NCBI RefSeq assembly: GCF_900176475.1
Contig: NZ_FWXX01000002.1
Coordinates: forward strand, 1 to 64,000
Direction of reading: 5' to 3'
DNA: 64,000 nucleotides
Source of the DNA: Tropicibacter naphthalenivorans
GTDB lineage: Bacteria > Pseudomonadota > Alphaproteobacteria > Rhodobacterales > Rhodobacteraceae
The notes beneath the pieces are model-generated. The model was not told where the DNA came from and did no database searches. It saw only the letters and a list, made by a program, of their open reading frames with translations. Made by a program: the position numbers and the translations under genes. Positions 10,314 to 19,887 of this stretch are shown in pieces (the stretch's first letter is position 1; the number at the start of each line of letters is the position of its first letter).

Positions 10314-11060
10314 ATGGCGACGGGCACTCCTCAACCGGCTTTTGTGCTGGTGCGACCGCAGATGGGCGAGAACATTGGCGCGGCAGCGCGGGCAATGTGG
10401 AACTTTGGGTTGGACCGGATGCGGCTGGTGGCCCCGCGCGACGGCTGGCCGAACCCGCGCGCCGTGGCGATGTCGTCGGGCGCGGGGCGTCTGCTGGACG
10501 AGGCGCAGCTGGCCGAGGATCTGCCCGGCGCGCTGTCCGATTGCACCTATGTGATGGCGACGACCGCGCGCTCACGTGATCTGACCAAGACGATTTTCAC
10601 GCCGGAACAGGCGATGATCGAGGCCCGCGACCGCATAGCGCGCGGCGAAAAGGTGGCTGTGCTGTTCGGGCCGGAACGGGCGGGCCTTGAGAATGACGAT
10701 ATCAGCCGGGCGAATGCCATCATCTCGGTGCCGGTGAACCCGCAATTTGCCTCGCTCAACCTTGGGCAGTGCGTGCTGCTTTGCGCCTACGAATGGCAGC
10801 GCGCTGTGGGCAACGCCCCCGCGATCCAAGAGGAACTGGCCGGAACCGACTGGGCCAACGGCGAAGAGATCGAGCATCTGGCCAAGCACTACGAGGACCG
10901 GATGGAGGAGGCGGGCTTTTTCTTCCCCGAGCATAAGGTCGCCAGCATGAAGCTGAACCTGCGCAACATGTGGAGCCGGATGCCCCTGACGCGCGCCGAT
11001 GTACAGATGTTGCACGGCATGATGCGTCAGATCGTGCGCTGGAAAGAGCGCGACAAGTAA
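10314..11060 (+). CDS. trmJ: tRNA (cytidine/uridine-2'-O-)-methyltransferase TrmJ
   Basis: The 248-residue SpoU-family enzyme methylates the 2'-O of nucleotide 32 in the tRNA anticodon loop. The three SpoU motifs are clear: RPQMGENIGAAARAMWNFGL near the N-terminus (motif 1), VLFGPERAGLENDDI (motif 2) and ISVPVNPQFASLNLGQCV (motif 3), with the helical C-terminal extension typical of TrmJ. The start is chosen by homology, since the long upstream open frame to 9357 runs antisense through the ThiE-like gene and is an artefact. Confidence 0.88.
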   Translation: MATGTPQPAFVLVRPQMGENIGAAARAMWNFGLDRMRLVAPRDGWPNPRAVAMSSGAGRLLDEAQLAEDLPGALSDCTYVMATTARSRDLTKTIFTPEQAMIEARDRIARGEKVAVLFGPERAGLENDDISRANAIISVPVNPQFASLNLGQCVLLCAYEWQRAVGNAPAIQEELAGTDWANGEEIEHLAKHYEDRMEEAGFFFPEHKVASMKLNLRNMWSRMPLTRADVQMLHGMMRQIVRWKERDK

Positions 11061-11091
11061 AAAGCGGACCAGCTTTGGGGGCTGATCCGCT
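11056..11091 (-). terminator. Terminator of the SH3-like gene
   Basis: AGCGGACCAGC (11063-11073) pairs with GCTGATCCGCT (11081-11091) with one mismatch. Read on the minus strand the hairpin is followed by TTTTTAC, so it serves the minus-strand gene ending at 11134; it overlaps the last bases of trmJ. Confidence 0.75.
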
Positions 11092-11133
11092 GGCGGCTGG
11101 GCCGATCCGGGAGGAGAAGACCGGCGCGCGCCG

Positions 11134-11463
11134 TCAGTAGCCGTAGCCGCTGTGGGGCTTTTTATAGACCGGCTTTTTGTGGGTTTTCTTGGGGGCCGGG
11201 GCATAGTGGCAGGACTGGTTGCTCAGATACTTGGCCGAAACCCAGTAATACCCATGGTTGTAGGCAACCTTGGCCCAGCCGTGGCTGTGTGCCACCACAT
11301 GCACCGGGGTGCAGGGCTTGAAGGTGCCCAGGACGTGGTAATTGGTGCCGGGGCCAGAGCGGGCGTTCAGCGCCGAGGAGCCGACCCAGGCTTGGGTGGC
11401 AGAGGCGGCCGAAGCGGTCAGCGTGGCGGCGGCGAGGACGGCGGAAAGAAGGATCTTTTTCAT
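11134..11463 (-). CDS. Secreted SH3-like domain protein
   Basis: The 109-residue protein starts with a clean signal peptide (MKKILLSAVLAAATLTASA..) and continues into one bacterial SH3 domain (LNARSGPGTNYHVLGTFKPCTPVHVV, then WAKVAYNHGYYWVSAKYL), a module that often contacts cell-wall peptides. Two cysteines (in FKPCTP and NQSCHY) could form a disulfide. The tail is Lys/His/Tyr-rich with repeated KKPVYKKPHSGYGY-like units. AAGGA lies eight bases before the chosen ATG. Confidence 0.8.
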   Translation of the reverse strand: MKKILLSAVLAAATLTASAASATQAWVGSSALNARSGPGTNYHVLGTFKPCTPVHVVAHSHGWAKVAYNHGYYWVSAKYLSNQSCHYAPAPKKTHKKPVYKKPHSGYGY

Positions 11464-11653
11464 CGGGATGGTCCTTGGAAATGCGTTGGGGTGGTGGGCC
11501 TTGACTTGTGCATCCAAGGTACGTCCCGACCCGCATTCGCATAAGTCCGGAAACCATTACTGAGGTTTTCCTTACCTTTGGGACGCGTGGTCGCATCCGC
11601 TTGAAGCGCCCGGTGCTGCGCACTACTGTCCCCACGAAATTCGGGAGAAGACG

Positions 11654-12793
11654 ATGGCCGAGAAACGCAAACTCTTTGAAGAAGTGGGGCAAGACACCCC
11701 GGCGCGCACCGCCCCCGCAGGCGGCATGATCGACGCCAACAAACGCGGCGCGCGCGGGGCGATCCGGGCGTGGCTCATGGTGTTGTTCGCGCTGGTGATG
11801 GTGATGATCGCCGTGGGCGGTTTGACGCGGCTGACGGACTCTGGCCTGTCGATCACAGAGTGGAAGCCGATCACCGGCGCGATCCCCCCCATGTCCGCCG
11901 AGGCGTGGGACAGTGAGTTTGCCAAGTATAAGGAAATTCCTGAATACCAGTTGCAAAACAAGGGGATGAGCCTGTCCGAATTCAAATCCATCTACTGGTG
12001 GGAATGGGGTCACCGTCAGCTTGGGCGCGTGATCGGCCTTGTCTGGGCGGTCGGGTTCTTTGGCTTTTGGGCGGCAAAACGCATCCCCGCGGGCTGGACG
12101 GGCCGCCTGTTTGGCATCGGCGTCTTGGGCGGTCTGCAAGGGGCCGTGGGCTGGTGGATGGTGCATTCCGGCCTTGGCGGTCAGATGTTGGACGTGGCGT
12201 CCTATCGCCTTGCCACGCACCTTGGGCTGGCCTTTGTGATCCTTGGGTTTATCGCGTGGTTTGTCTTTAGCCTTGGGCGCGAGGAACGCGAGCTGATGCA
12301 GGCGCGCCGTCTGGCTGAAGTGAAACTTTTCAAGATGTCCACCGGGTTGTTGCACTTTGCTTTCTTGCAAATCCTGCTGGGCGCGCTGGTGGCGGGCATC
12401 GACGCGGGCCGCAGCTTTAACGATTGGCCGCTTATGGCCGGGGGCTTTTTCCCGCCGTATCCCTTCGATCTGGACCCGGTCTGGCGCAACTTCTTTGAGA
12501 ACGCTGGGCTGGTGCAATTCATGCACCGGATGGCGGGCTATCTCTTGATGGCCTTTGGCATTGTGGTCTGGCTGCGTGGGCGGCGATCCGCGCAAAGCGA
12601 CACGCGGTTCCGCTTTAACGCGGTGCTGGCGATGTTGATCATCCAGATGCTGCTCGGTATCGTTACGGTTGTGTACCTTGCCCCGTGGCAGGTCGCGATC
12701 CTGCACCAGATCGGCGCGGTTGTGCTGTGGGTGCTGATCCTGCGGGCGCGCTTTGCGGCGCGCTATCCCGTGCAACAATCTATCCGAGGGTAA
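11654..12793 (+). CDS. ctaA: Heme A synthase (COX15/CtaA)
   Basis: The enzyme oxidises heme O to heme A for aa3-type cytochrome oxidase in the inner membrane. The 379-residue protein has about eight membrane segments and the conserved heme-ligand histidines of type-2 CtaA/Cox15: WEWGHRQLGR, ATHLGLAF, QFMHRMAGY and ILHQIGAVVL. The loop LTRLTDSGLSITEWKPITGA after the first membrane segment is the family signature. GGAGA precedes the ATG. The M32 peptidase gene follows after three bases, so the two are cotranscribed. Confidence 0.95.
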   Translation: MAEKRKLFEEVGQDTPARTAPAGGMIDANKRGARGAIRAWLMVLFALVMVMIAVGGLTRLTDSGLSITEWKPITGAIPPMSAEAWDSEFAKYKEIPEYQLQNKGMSLSEFKSIYWWEWGHRQLGRVIGLVWAVGFFGFWAAKRIPAGWTGRLFGIGVLGGLQGAVGWWMVHSGLGGQMLDVASYRLATHLGLAFVILGFIAWFVFSLGREERELMQARRLAEVKLFKMSTGLLHFAFLQILLGALVAGIDAGRSFNDWPLMAGGFFPPYPFDLDPVWRNFFENAGLVQFMHRMAGYLLMAFGIVVWLRGRRSAQSDTRFRFNAVLAMLIIQMLLGIVTVVYLAPWQVAILHQIGAVVLWVLILRARFAARYPVQQSIRG

Positions 12794-12796
12794 CCC

Positions 12797-14272
12797 ATGA
12801 GTGCTTTTGAAGAGTTGATGGCCTTTCAGCGCGACACCGAGGCGCTGGCGGGCGTGGCCGGGCGTCTGGGCTGGGATCAGGAAACCATGATGCCGCGCGG
12901 CTCTGCCGATCAGCGCAGCGAAGAGCTGGCGGCGATGGAAGGCGTGCTGCACCAGCGCCGCAACAGCCCGCGCATTGGCGAGTGGCTGGCGGCGATTGAT
13001 CACGATGCGCTGGACGCGGTCGGCAAGGCGCATCTGCGCCACATCCGCCGCAGCTTTGAGCGGGCGCAAAAGATCCCCGAGGCGCTGGCCTCGGCCCTTG
13101 CGCGCAAGACCAGCCAAAGCCACGTGATCTGGGCGCAGGCGCGCGCCGACGACGATTTCGCCGCCTTCGCGCCGACCTTGGCCGAGGTGATCGCCCTGCG
13201 CCAGGAAGAGGGCGCGGCGCTGGCGGATGGCGGCGATGTCTATGACGCGCTGATCGACGACTACGAACCGCAGGCCAAGGCGAGCGATCTGGCGGCGATG
13301 TTCGGCGCGCTGCGGCCGCGTCTGGTGGCGCTGCGCGAGGCGGTTCTCGCCCAGCCGGTGCCCGCTGGTCTCGAAGGACCCTTCGACGAAAGCGGCCAGA
13401 TGAAGCTGGCGCGGGCCTGCGCCAAGGCCTTTGGCTATGACTTTAAACGGGGCCGGGTGGACAAGGCGGTGCATCCGTTCAGCTCTGGCAGCGGCGACGA
13501 TGTGCGCATCACCACGCGGACCAACCCATTGGATCCGTTCAATTGTTTGTACTCGACCATCCATGAGGTCGGCCACGCCTGTTACGAGCAGAACATCGAC
13601 GCCGCCTATCGGCTGACGCCGCTGGGGCAGGGTGTGTCCATGGGCGTGCACGAAAGCCAAAGCCGGATCTACGAGAACCAGCTGGGCCGTTCGCGCGCCT
13701 TTACCGGCTGGCTCTATGGCCAGATGCGTGACACCTTTGGCGACTTTGGCGTGGCCGATGAGGACGCGTTTTATGCCGCCGTGAACCGGGTGCACAACGG
13801 CTATATCCGCACCGAGTCGGATGAGTTGCAGTACAACCTGCATGTGCTGCTGCGCTTCGATCTGGAGCGCGCGTTGATCTCGGGCGATCTGGCGGTGAGC
13901 GATCTGGAATCGGCTTGGAACGATAGGTTCGAGGCGGATTTCGGCTTTGCCGTGGACAAGCCGTCGAATGGCGTTTTGCAGGATGTGCATTGGTCGGCGG
14001 GCCTGTTTGGCTATTTCCCGACCTATTCGCTGGGCAATGTCTATGCCGGGTGCCTGTATCAGGCGCTGCGTTCGGCGGTGCCGACCCTCGACGATCAACT
14101 GGCGCAGGGCGACACCTCGGGCGCGACCGCGTGGCTGCGGGACAACCTGCAAACCCACGGCGGGCTGTATACCCCGCGCGAGGTCATCGAACGCGCCTCT
14201 GGGGCTGCCCCGTCAGAGGCGCCTTTGCTGGACTACCTCGACGAAAAGTTCACCGGGCTCTACGGCCTGTAA
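12797..14272 (+). CDS. M32-family (Taq-type) carboxypeptidase
   Basis: This 491-residue zinc metallopeptidase removes C-terminal amino acids from peptides. The zinc motif HEVGH sits in LYSTIHEVGHACYEQ, and the third ligand region is GVHESQSRIYENQLGRS, as in thermostable carboxypeptidase 1. There is no signal peptide, so it should be cytoplasmic. It starts three bases after ctaA and ends ahead of a strong hairpin terminator. Confidence 0.93.
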   Translation: MSAFEELMAFQRDTEALAGVAGRLGWDQETMMPRGSADQRSEELAAMEGVLHQRRNSPRIGEWLAAIDHDALDAVGKAHLRHIRRSFERAQKIPEALASALARKTSQSHVIWAQARADDDFAAFAPTLAEVIALRQEEGAALADGGDVYDALIDDYEPQAKASDLAAMFGALRPRLVALREAVLAQPVPAGLEGPFDESGQMKLARACAKAFGYDFKRGRVDKAVHPFSSGSGDDVRITTRTNPLDPFNCLYSTIHEVGHACYEQNIDAAYRLTPLGQGVSMGVHESQSRIYENQLGRSRAFTGWLYGQMRDTFGDFGVADEDAFYAAVNRVHNGYIRTESDELQYNLHVLLRFDLERALISGDLAVSDLESAWNDRFEADFGFAVDKPSNGVLQDVHWSAGLFGYFPTYSLGNVYAGCLYQALRSAVPTLDDQLAQGDTSGATAWLRDNLQTHGGLYTPREVIERASGAAPSEAPLLDYLDEKFTGLYGL

Positions 14273-14282
14273 GCGGACAAAG

Positions 14283-14309
14283 AAAAAGCAGGGGTTTCCC
14301 CTGCTTTTT
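14283..14309. terminator. Bidirectional hairpin terminator after the M32 peptidase
   Basis: AAAAAGCAGGGG (14283-14294) and CCCCTGCTTTTT (14298-14309) are perfectly complementary around a three-base loop. A T run follows the stem in both directions. No other gene occupies 14310-14459. Confidence 0.85.
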
Positions 14310-14459
14310 GAGGTTCAGTATGCAAGCTCTTACGTGTGCAAGACACGCGAGACCTGTCTGTGCGGGCATCCCCTGATGTCCTTGAAAGTTGACTCTATAG
14401 TCCATCTTTGCGCGCCGCAACGCTGCCGTGGCGTATGGTGCGTGCTCTTTCGTATAGGG

Positions 14460-14810
14460 TTATAGCAGGGCCATCCGCTCGGCGCGTTCGGTATCGGGGA
14501 AGGGGCGGTACAGCCCGAAATCCGCCGCCAAAATCTGCTCGTGCACCGCGCGGTAGAGGGCGTCGATGGTATCGTCATGCCGGCCAAGCGTGCGAAAGGC
14601 TTGGTCAAGCTGGCTCATATCCTCGACCTCGATCTGCAACAGGAAATCGCGGTGGTGGCTGGAGGCAAGGTTCAGCTTGCGCCGATAGAGGTGCCAATCC
14701 TGTATGACTTTCAAGGACTTGAGGTGGTTTAGCCAATCCTCTGCCGCCTTGGCAAAGACCAGCGCCTTGGCGTCATTTTTCAGATCAATTGAACAGGTGT
14801 ACAGGTTCAT
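14460..14810 (-). CDS. Conserved small protein, possibly DUF6614
   Basis: A 116-residue soluble protein starting MNLYTCSIDLKNDAKALVFA, with no signal peptide. The pattern of alternating strands and helices (FLLQIEVEDMSQLDQAF) suggests a ferredoxin-like fold of the ABM or NIPSNAP type. I recall similar roseobacter proteins under DUF6614, but this is from memory. GGAGGAG lies upstream of the ATG. It is downstream of a LysR gene and a membrane-protein gene on the same strand, though a terminator separates them. Confidence 0.6.
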   Translation of the reverse strand: MNLYTCSIDLKNDAKALVFAKAAEDWLNHLKSLKVIQDWHLYRRKLNLASSHHRDFLLQIEVEDMSQLDQAFRTLGRHDDTIDALYRAVHEQILAADFGLYRPFPDTERAERMALL

Positions 14811-14879
14811 TGCTATTCTCCTCCGCGCTTGATCATTGCGCAGTCGCCTTTCCCGCCCCTTAATGCTTCTAATCCAACA

Positions 14880-14908
14880 CAAAAAATGGCGACCCCGAAG
14901 GGCCGCCA
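14880..14908 (-). terminator. Terminator between the membrane protein and DUF6614-like genes
   Basis: TGGCGACCC (14887-14895) pairs with GGGCCGCCA (14900-14908) apart from one mismatch. On the minus strand a TTTTTTG tract follows, so it ends the transcript of the membrane protein gene that stops at 14936. Confidence 0.75.
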
Positions 14909-14935
14909 GTACGGAGTCATCCATTGGGCAACGGA

Positions 14936-15325
14936 TTACAGAGCGCCGCTCCAGCCGCGTTGCAGCAGGCTGTACCGTCCGCCGCCGCGCAACAAGAGCG
15001 GCAGGGCAATGACGGTGACGACGAAAAGAGAATGCGCGGTCTGCGCGGAAAACATGTGAACGCCGGGCACCAGAATCGCGAACCCGTAAAACAGCGCCAG
15101 CCCCAGCGCCGCGACCACGCGCGTGCGCAGGCCGAACAGCAACCAGATCGCGGTGATCCACAGCATGGCGCGCAGGATCAGGACGGACAGCGCCTCTAGC
15201 GGCGGCTGCACGGATCCGATGGGGAGCGCATTCGGGGAGAGGTAATGCTCGGATGCCGTGTATGCCAGCGCGCAGGCCAAGAGGATTCGAAGGGCGCATT
15301 GACGCCCGTCTTCAGAGGGTAACAT
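14936..15325 (-). CDS. Small integral membrane protein, DoxX-like
   Basis: A 129-residue protein with about four hydrophobic segments (LRILLACALAYTASEHYL, LSVLILRAMLWITAIWLLFGL, VVAALGLALFYGFAILVPGV, HSLFVVTVIALPLLL), the size and layout of DoxX-type proteins, though I see no diagnostic motif. The ATG at 15325 has only a weak purine-rich stretch upstream; a TTG at 15391 in the same frame is the alternative. It follows the LysR gene by 103 bases on the same strand. Confidence 0.5.
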   Translation of the reverse strand: MLPSEDGRQCALRILLACALAYTASEHYLSPNALPIGSVQPPLEALSVLILRAMLWITAIWLLFGLRTRVVAALGLALFYGFAILVPGVHMFSAQTAHSLFVVTVIALPLLLRGGGRYSLLQRGWSGAL

Positions 15326-15428
15326 TTTGATTTTCTGCTCGTTTTCTTCTTTTGTTACGATCAACGTCGTACAATTCGAAGATGTGCGCAACGCCGATTA
15401 CCGCGACAGTGCAATTGCAGAAAACGTG

Positions 15429-16283
15429 TTAGCCCGCCTTCGTCCCTGCGCTATCGGAAAACTGCGCCTCTTCGAAAGCCTTCAGCACAAAGTCTACGGC
15501 GCGCCGAATGCTGGGGTCGCTGCGGCGGGATTCGTGGAAAAACAGCCAGAAATCCTTGATCTCGGGGGCCGCTTCGGGCGTGACAGGCTCTAGCTCGGGG
15601 TCAGCCATGCCCACCAGATCGGGCAAAGGCGCCGCGAGGTTCAGCGTCTTCATCAAGGTCTGAAGCGCGTGAAAGTTGTCGACCCGCAGACGCGGCGGGC
15701 ATTTGAACTCGGCATAGGCCATCTGGATCAGGCTGTCGTCGTCCATCGACTCGGCCAAACCGGCCCAGGCGCCGCTGATGCTGCCCTTGGGGCGGAACAG
15801 GCGAAAGGACAGCTCGCCCGCCTTGCGCGTGACCACACGGCCTTGTTCGGGGCGGCGATACTGGATCACCAGATCATGATCGCCCAAGCCCTCTTTGTTG
15901 ACGCGATCGGAAAACACCATGTTGATGCCGTCCAGCATTGCACCATCGCGCTGCAATCCGGGCGCAAGCACCGACCGCAATACGAAAGGCACGCTGCCCA
16001 TCTTGATGACGACCGGTGCGCTGTCGGCGTCACTTTGCGCGTTCAGCGCCGATTGGATTTGTCCGTCAAAGCTTTGGGCGACGTGGATCAGCCCCTCGAC
16101 CGCTTTGGAAGGTTTCCAGCCGTCGGTCGTTTTGATAAATGCGGGCTGCCCCAAGGTTTCGGAAAGCCGTTCAATGCGGCGGGATACGGTGGCGGTGTTT
16201 GTCCCCAAAACTTGCGCCGCCGCTTTCATTGTTCCGGTGCGGGCCAGCGCTACGAGAAAGCGCAGATCATCCCAATTATCCAT
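15429..16283 (-). CDS. LysR-family transcriptional regulator
   Basis: The N-terminal 60 residues form the LysR winged helix-turn-helix (DDLRFLVALARTGTMKAAAQVL, then TNTATVSRRIERLSETLG), followed by an effector-binding domain. The length of 284 is normal. The ATG at 16283 begins MDNWDDLRFLV; the open frame upstream adds 28 residues unlike the family. Its target cannot be read from sequence, but the two small genes downstream are candidates. The effector domain is divergent (no typical LTTR strand motif around residue 100), resembling the subgroup fused to short N-terminal DNLRxFV motifs. Confidence 0.85.
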   Translation of the reverse strand: MDNWDDLRFLVALARTGTMKAAAQVLGTNTATVSRRIERLSETLGQPAFIKTTDGWKPSKAVEGLIHVAQSFDGQIQSALNAQSDADSAPVVIKMGSVPFVLRSVLAPGLQRDGAMLDGINMVFSDRVNKEGLGDHDLVIQYRRPEQGRVVTRKAGELSFRLFRPKGSISGAWAGLAESMDDDSLIQMAYAEFKCPPRLRVDNFHALQTLMKTLNLAAPLPDLVGMADPELEPVTPEAAPEIKDFWLFFHESRRSDPSIRRAVDFVLKAFEEAQFSDSAGTKAG

Positions 16284-16513
16284 GTAGTCTCTTCTTATTA
16301 TATCCTTGCGGAATGGAAACGCATGACGCGGGATTTGGTTCCCGTATTCAGCACTGGCACTCGGCACATTTTTTGGCGGATTGAGTGAAGGTCCGCTTAT
16401 TCGTTAGCTCGGTTTACCTTAATTTAGAGCACAAGGGCGAAACCATCAATCATGATGCTGTATCTGCGCTGCATCTAATACGGTCAGCGCAGGCGTTACA
16501 TGCACGTTTACGC
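16284..16513. other. Noncoding stretch between lysR and gyrA
   Basis: About 230 bases with no credible reading frame. It must hold the lysR promoter. I see no convincing operator, repeat or RNA gene here. Confidence 0.5.
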
Positions 16514-16552
16514 AGTAAAACGCAAAAGGCCCGGCGCGAACACCGGGCCTTT
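16514..16552 (-). terminator. Terminator of gyrA
   Basis: AAAGGCCCGG (16525-16534) pairs perfectly with CCGGGCCTTT (16543-16552). On the minus strand the stem runs into TTTTGCGTTTTA. Confidence 0.85.
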
Positions 16553-16571
16553 AGGCGTAGAACGGCGGGGA

Positions 16572-19367
16572 TCAGCTGTCGTCGCTGGGCCCGGTTTCGG
16601 GGGCGTCGCCTGCGTCGGTGACGGCCTCTGCCTCTTCGGATTGCTCGGCGATCCATGCCACGGAGACGACGGTTTCCTCCTTCCCGGTGTTGAACACCTT
16701 GACGCCGCCGGCGCTGCGCGAGCGGAAGGAAATGCCATCCACCGGCACGCGGATCGACTGCCCGGTCGAGGTCGCCAGCATGATCTGATCGCCATTCTCG
16801 ACGGGGAAAGAGGCCACGATGTCGCCGCCGCGCATGGATTTCTCCCACGCGGTGACGCCCTGGCCGCCGCGCCCGCGAACGGGGTAGTCATGCGACGAGG
16901 ACAGCTTGCCCAGACCCTTGGCTGTGATCGTCAGGATCAGGTTCTCGGCGGCGGACATTTCCGCATAGCGTTCCTGCGGCAGCGGGGTGTCGGCGTTGCC
17001 CTCTTCCTCGGCGTCGTCCTCGGTCACGCCAGCCATCAGGCGGCGCATCTTGAGATAAGAGGCGCGCTCGTCAGACTCGGCGTCAAAGTGGCGGATCACC
17101 GACATGGACACGACCTCGTCGTCGCCGTTCAGCCGCACGCCGCGCACACCGGTCGAGGCGCGCGAGTTGAACACCCGCACATCCGTAACGGGGAAGCGGA
17201 TCGCCCGGCCAGAGTTGGTCACCAGCATGACGTCGTCATCTTCGGAGCAGATGCGGGCGTTGATCAGACGCATCTCAGTTTGCCCTACCGCTTCGCTACT
17301 TGAGGGCGCGTCCTCGGTGTCGAACTTCATGGCGATCTTGCCGTTCGCCTTGACGTTGGTGAAGTCCGACAGACGGTTACGACGCACCGATCCCTTGTTG
17401 GTGGCAAAGACGATTTGCAGGTCGTCCCAGTCATCCTCGGGGCGGTCCACCGGCATGATCGCGGCAATCGACACGCCCGCCGGGATCGGCAGGATGTTGA
17501 CGATCGCCTTGCCTTTGGAGGTGCGGCCACCCTGCGGCAGACGCCAGGTCTTGAGCTTGTAGGCCATCCCATCGGTGGTAAAGAACAGCAGCTGCGTGTG
17601 GGTGTTGGCCACGAACAGCGTGGTGACCACGTCGTCGTCCTTGGTGGCCATGCCCGACAGCCCCTTGCCGCCGCGTTTCTGCGCGCGGAAGTCGGCCAGC
17701 GCGGTGCGCTTGATATAGCCGGACTGGGTGACGGTGACGACCATGTCCTCTTGTTCGATGAGGTCCTCGTCGTCCATGTCGCCCGCCCAATCGACGATGG
17801 TGGTGCGGCGCGGCACGGCGAACTGGTCGCGCACTTCGCGCATCTCATCGCCGATGATGCCCATGATCCGGTCGCGCGAGGACAGGATTTCGAGGTAATC
17901 CTTGATCTTGGCGGCCAGCTCTTCGAGCTCGTCGGTGACCTCTTTGACGCCCAGCTGGGTCAGGCGCTGAAGCCGCAGTTCCAGGATCGCCCGCGCCTGG
18001 CTTTCGGACAGGTTATAGGTGCCGTCCTCGTTGGGCTTGTGGGTCGGATCGTCGATCAGCGCGATGAACGGCAGGATTTCCCCGGCGGGCCAGCGGCGTT
18101 CCATCAGCTTGGTGCGCGCTTCGGCGGCGTCGGCAGAGGCGCGGATCGTGGCAACCACCTCGTCGACATTGCTGACCGCCACGGCCAAACCGCACAGCAG
18201 GTGCGAGCGTTCGCGCGCCTTGCGCAGCAGATAGGCGGTGCGCCGCGCCACCACATCCTCGCGGAAGTCGATAAAGGCGGACAAAAACGCCCGCAGCGTC
18301 AGCTGTTCGGGGCGGCCGCCGTTCAGCGCCAGCATGTTGCAGCCAAAGGAGGTCTGCATCGGCGTAAAGCGGAAGAGCTGGTTCATCACCACCTCGGCGG
18401 TGGCGTCGCGTTTCAGCTCGACCACCACGCGCACGCCTTCGCGGTCGGATTCATCCTGAACGTGGGCGATGCCTTCGATCTTTTTGTCGCGCGCGGCCTC
18501 GGCGATGCGTTCGATCATCGTGGACTTGTTCACCTGATAGGGGATCTCGTCGATGACGATGGCCCAGCGGTCCTTGCGGATTTCCTCGACCCGGGTCTTG
18601 GCGCGGATGATGACGCTGCCGCGCCCCTCAAGATACGCCTTGCGCGCGCCAGAGCGGCCAAGGATCACGCCGCCCGTTGGGAAATCCGGGGCGGGGATGT
18701 ATTCGATCAACTGCTCAGAGGACAGGTCGGGGTTGTCCATCAAGGCCAGCGTCGCGTCGATCACCTCGCCAAGGTTGTGCGGCGGGATGCGGGTCGCCAT
18801 GCCGACCGCGATGCCTTCGGCGCCGTTGACCAGCACGTTGGGGTAGCGCGCGGGCAGAACCGTGGGCTCCTGCTCCTTGCCGTCATAGTTGTCCTGAAAG
18901 TCGACGGTTTCCTTGTCGATGTCGTTCAGCAGCGCAAGCGCGGTCTTGTCCAGACGGCTTTCGGTGTAGCGCATTGCCGCGGGCGGATCGCCATCCATCG
19001 AGCCAAAGTTGCCCTGACCGTCGATCAGCGGCAGCGACATGGAAAAGTCCTGCGCCATCCGCACCAGCGCGTCGTAAATCGCGCTGTCGCCGTGCGGGTG
19101 ATAGTTCCCCATGACCTCGCCAACGGATTTGGCCGACTTGTGATAGCTCTTGTCCGGGGTGTAGCCGCCTTTGTGCATCGCATAAAGAATGCGCCGATGC
19201 ACAGGTTTTAGGCCATCGCGCAAATCGGGAATCGCACGGCTGACGATCACGCTCATGGCGTAATCGAGGTAGCTCACCTTCATCTCGTTTTCGATAGAGA
19301 TCGACGGGCCGCTGTACTGGGGCGTCTTTTTCTCTTCGTTTTCAGGGGTTTCGGGCGTGTCGTTCAC
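16572..19367 (-). CDS. gyrA: DNA gyrase subunit A
   Basis: GyrA cuts and rejoins DNA in the gyrase tetramer that introduces negative supercoils. The 931-residue protein has the catalytic Tyr at 134 (AAMRYTE) and the quinolone-determining segment [10 protein letters not shown], where Ser95 and Asp99 match the drug-sensitive E. coli positions 83 and 87. The GyrA box region reads QKRGGKG, and beta-pinwheel repeats follow. Residues 689-696 (SSSEAVGQ) come from a 26-bp sequence that recurs in mfd and lies in a variable loop of the C-terminal domain. The tail after residue 900 is acidic ([19 protein letters not shown]). It is a single-gene transcript with its own terminator. Confidence 0.97.
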   Translation of the reverse strand: MNDTPETPENEEKKTPQYSGPSISIENEMKVSYLDYAMSVIVSRAIPDLRDGLKPVHRRILYAMHKGGYTPDKSYHKSAKSVGEVMGNYHPHGDSAIYDALVRMAQDFSMSLPLIDGQGNFGSMDGDPPAAMRYTESRLDKTALALLNDIDKETVDFQDNYDGKEQEPTVLPARYPNVLVNGAEGIAVGMATRIPPHNLGEVIDATLALMDNPDLSSEQLIEYIPAPDFPTGGVILGRSGARKAYLEGRGSVIIRAKTRVEEIRKDRWAIVIDEIPYQVNKSTMIERIAEAARDKKIEGIAHVQDESDREGVRVVVELKRDATAEVVMNQLFRFTPMQTSFGCNMLALNGGRPEQLTLRAFLSAFIDFREDVVARRTAYLLRKARERSHLLCGLAVAVSNVDEVVATIRASADAAEARTKLMERRWPAGEILPFIALIDDPTHKPNEDGTYNLSESQARAILELRLQRLTQLGVKEVTDELEELAAKIKDYLEILSSRDRIMGIIGDEMREVRDQFAVPRRTTIVDWAGDMDDEDLIEQEDMVVTVTQSGYIKRTALADFRAQKRGGKGLSGMATKDDDVVTTLFVANTHTQLLFFTTDGMAYKLKTWRLPQGGRTSKGKAIVNILPIPAGVSIAAIMPVDRPEDDWDDLQIVFATNKGSVRRNRLSDFTNVKANGKIAMKFDTEDAPSSSEAVGQTEMRLINARICSEDDDVMLVTNSGRAIRFPVTDVRVFNSRASTGVRGVRLNGDDEVVSMSVIRHFDAESDERASYLKMRRLMAGVTEDDAEEEGNADTPLPQERYAEMSAAENLILTITAKGLGKLSSSHDYPVRGRGGQGVTAWEKSMRGGDIVASFPVENGDQIMLATSTGQSIRVPVDGISFRSRSAGGVKVFNTGKEETVVSVAWIAEQSEEAEAVTDAGDAPETGPSDDS
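17280..17305 (-). repeat. 26-bp in-frame repeat, copy in gyrA
   Basis: On the coding strand this reads CCTCAAGTAGCG, A, AGCGGTAGG, G, CAA and encodes SSSEAVGQ (residues 689-696). The copy in mfd at 23691-23716 differs only at the two single bases set apart here (A/G and G/C) and is translated in the same phase. The other two frames of this strand contain TAG, so only this phase is open. Confidence 0.7.
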
Positions 19368-19409
19368 GTTTTCGGCCTGTTCTTGTGGCTTCGATATATA
19401 GTTGGTGAG

Positions 19410-19439
19410 GTTATATCAGAGACCATATGCAGGGTGCAA
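19410..19439 (-). promoter_or_regulatory. Probable gyrA promoter
   Basis: On the minus strand TTGCAC (19439-19434) is followed after 18 bases by TATAAC (19415-19410), about 45 bases before the gyrA ATG. A reasonable sigma-70 match; not otherwise supported. Confidence 0.45.
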
Positions 19440-19559
19440 TGCCGCCCCTTTACGCGGATTTTTGGCAGCCACCGGGCGTGGGTGCTAACACACTGTTTTT
19501 ATTGAAAACTAAAGGATTCCTTCGCAAGATTCCGGTATCAAGAAAATTGAGGGTCAAAA

Positions 19560-19829
19560 ATGCAGGAAAGCGAAACGGAACTGATGCTGCGCGGCTATGG
19601 GCTGACCACGGCCGAGTTTTACTACCGGATGCCGGATTTTAAAAACGTGTTGAACACCTTCATCTGGCAAGAGTACGACATTGCGCCCGATCACCCCAAG
19701 CTGTTCGAGTTCATCGAATTCTGGCAGGACGAGATCGAAGGCCCGCTGCATTCGGTGCGCTTTACCCACCGCAAGATGATCTCGCCGGGGGAATGGCGCA
19801 ACGTGGTGGGGGAATTTACCTACCATTGA
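19560..19829 (+). CDS. usg: Usg family protein
   Basis: An 89-residue soluble protein with the sequence of the Usg family (LMLRGYGLTTAEFYYRMPD, TFIWQEYDIAPDHPKL, FWQDEIEGPLHSVRFTHR), first noticed near tryptophan genes in alphaproteobacteria and of unknown function. GAGGGT precedes the ATG. A possible promoter, TTGGCA-18-TAACAC, lies at 19462-19491. It is divergent from gyrA and converges with the SYLF lipoprotein gene. Confidence 0.8.
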   Translation: MQESETELMLRGYGLTTAEFYYRMPDFKNVLNTFIWQEYDIAPDHPKLFEFIEFWQDEIEGPLHSVRFTHRKMISPGEWRNVVGEFTYH

Positions 19830-19865
19830 AAACAAAAACATCGCCCCGCGTCCTGGGGGCGATGT
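19829..19865 (-). terminator. Terminator of the SYLF lipoprotein gene
   Basis: ACATCGCCCC (19838-19847) and GGGGCGATGT (19856-19865) pair perfectly. On the minus strand the stem is followed by TTTTGTTTTC, serving the gene that stops at 19888. It abuts the usg stop codon. Confidence 0.8.
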
Positions 19866-19887
19866 CTATCAGCGCAAGTGCGCAAAT

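Noticed and set aside
11162-14158. A 998-codon open frame on the minus strand
   Set aside because: It runs antisense through ctaA and the M32 peptidase gene, shows no recognisable domain, and is the kind of long mirror frame expected from strong GC bias at third codon positions.
17415-19211. A 598-codon plus-strand frame within gyrA
   Set aside because: Antisense of a clear, conserved gyrA; composition rich in Arg, His, Asp and Gly as in mirror frames.
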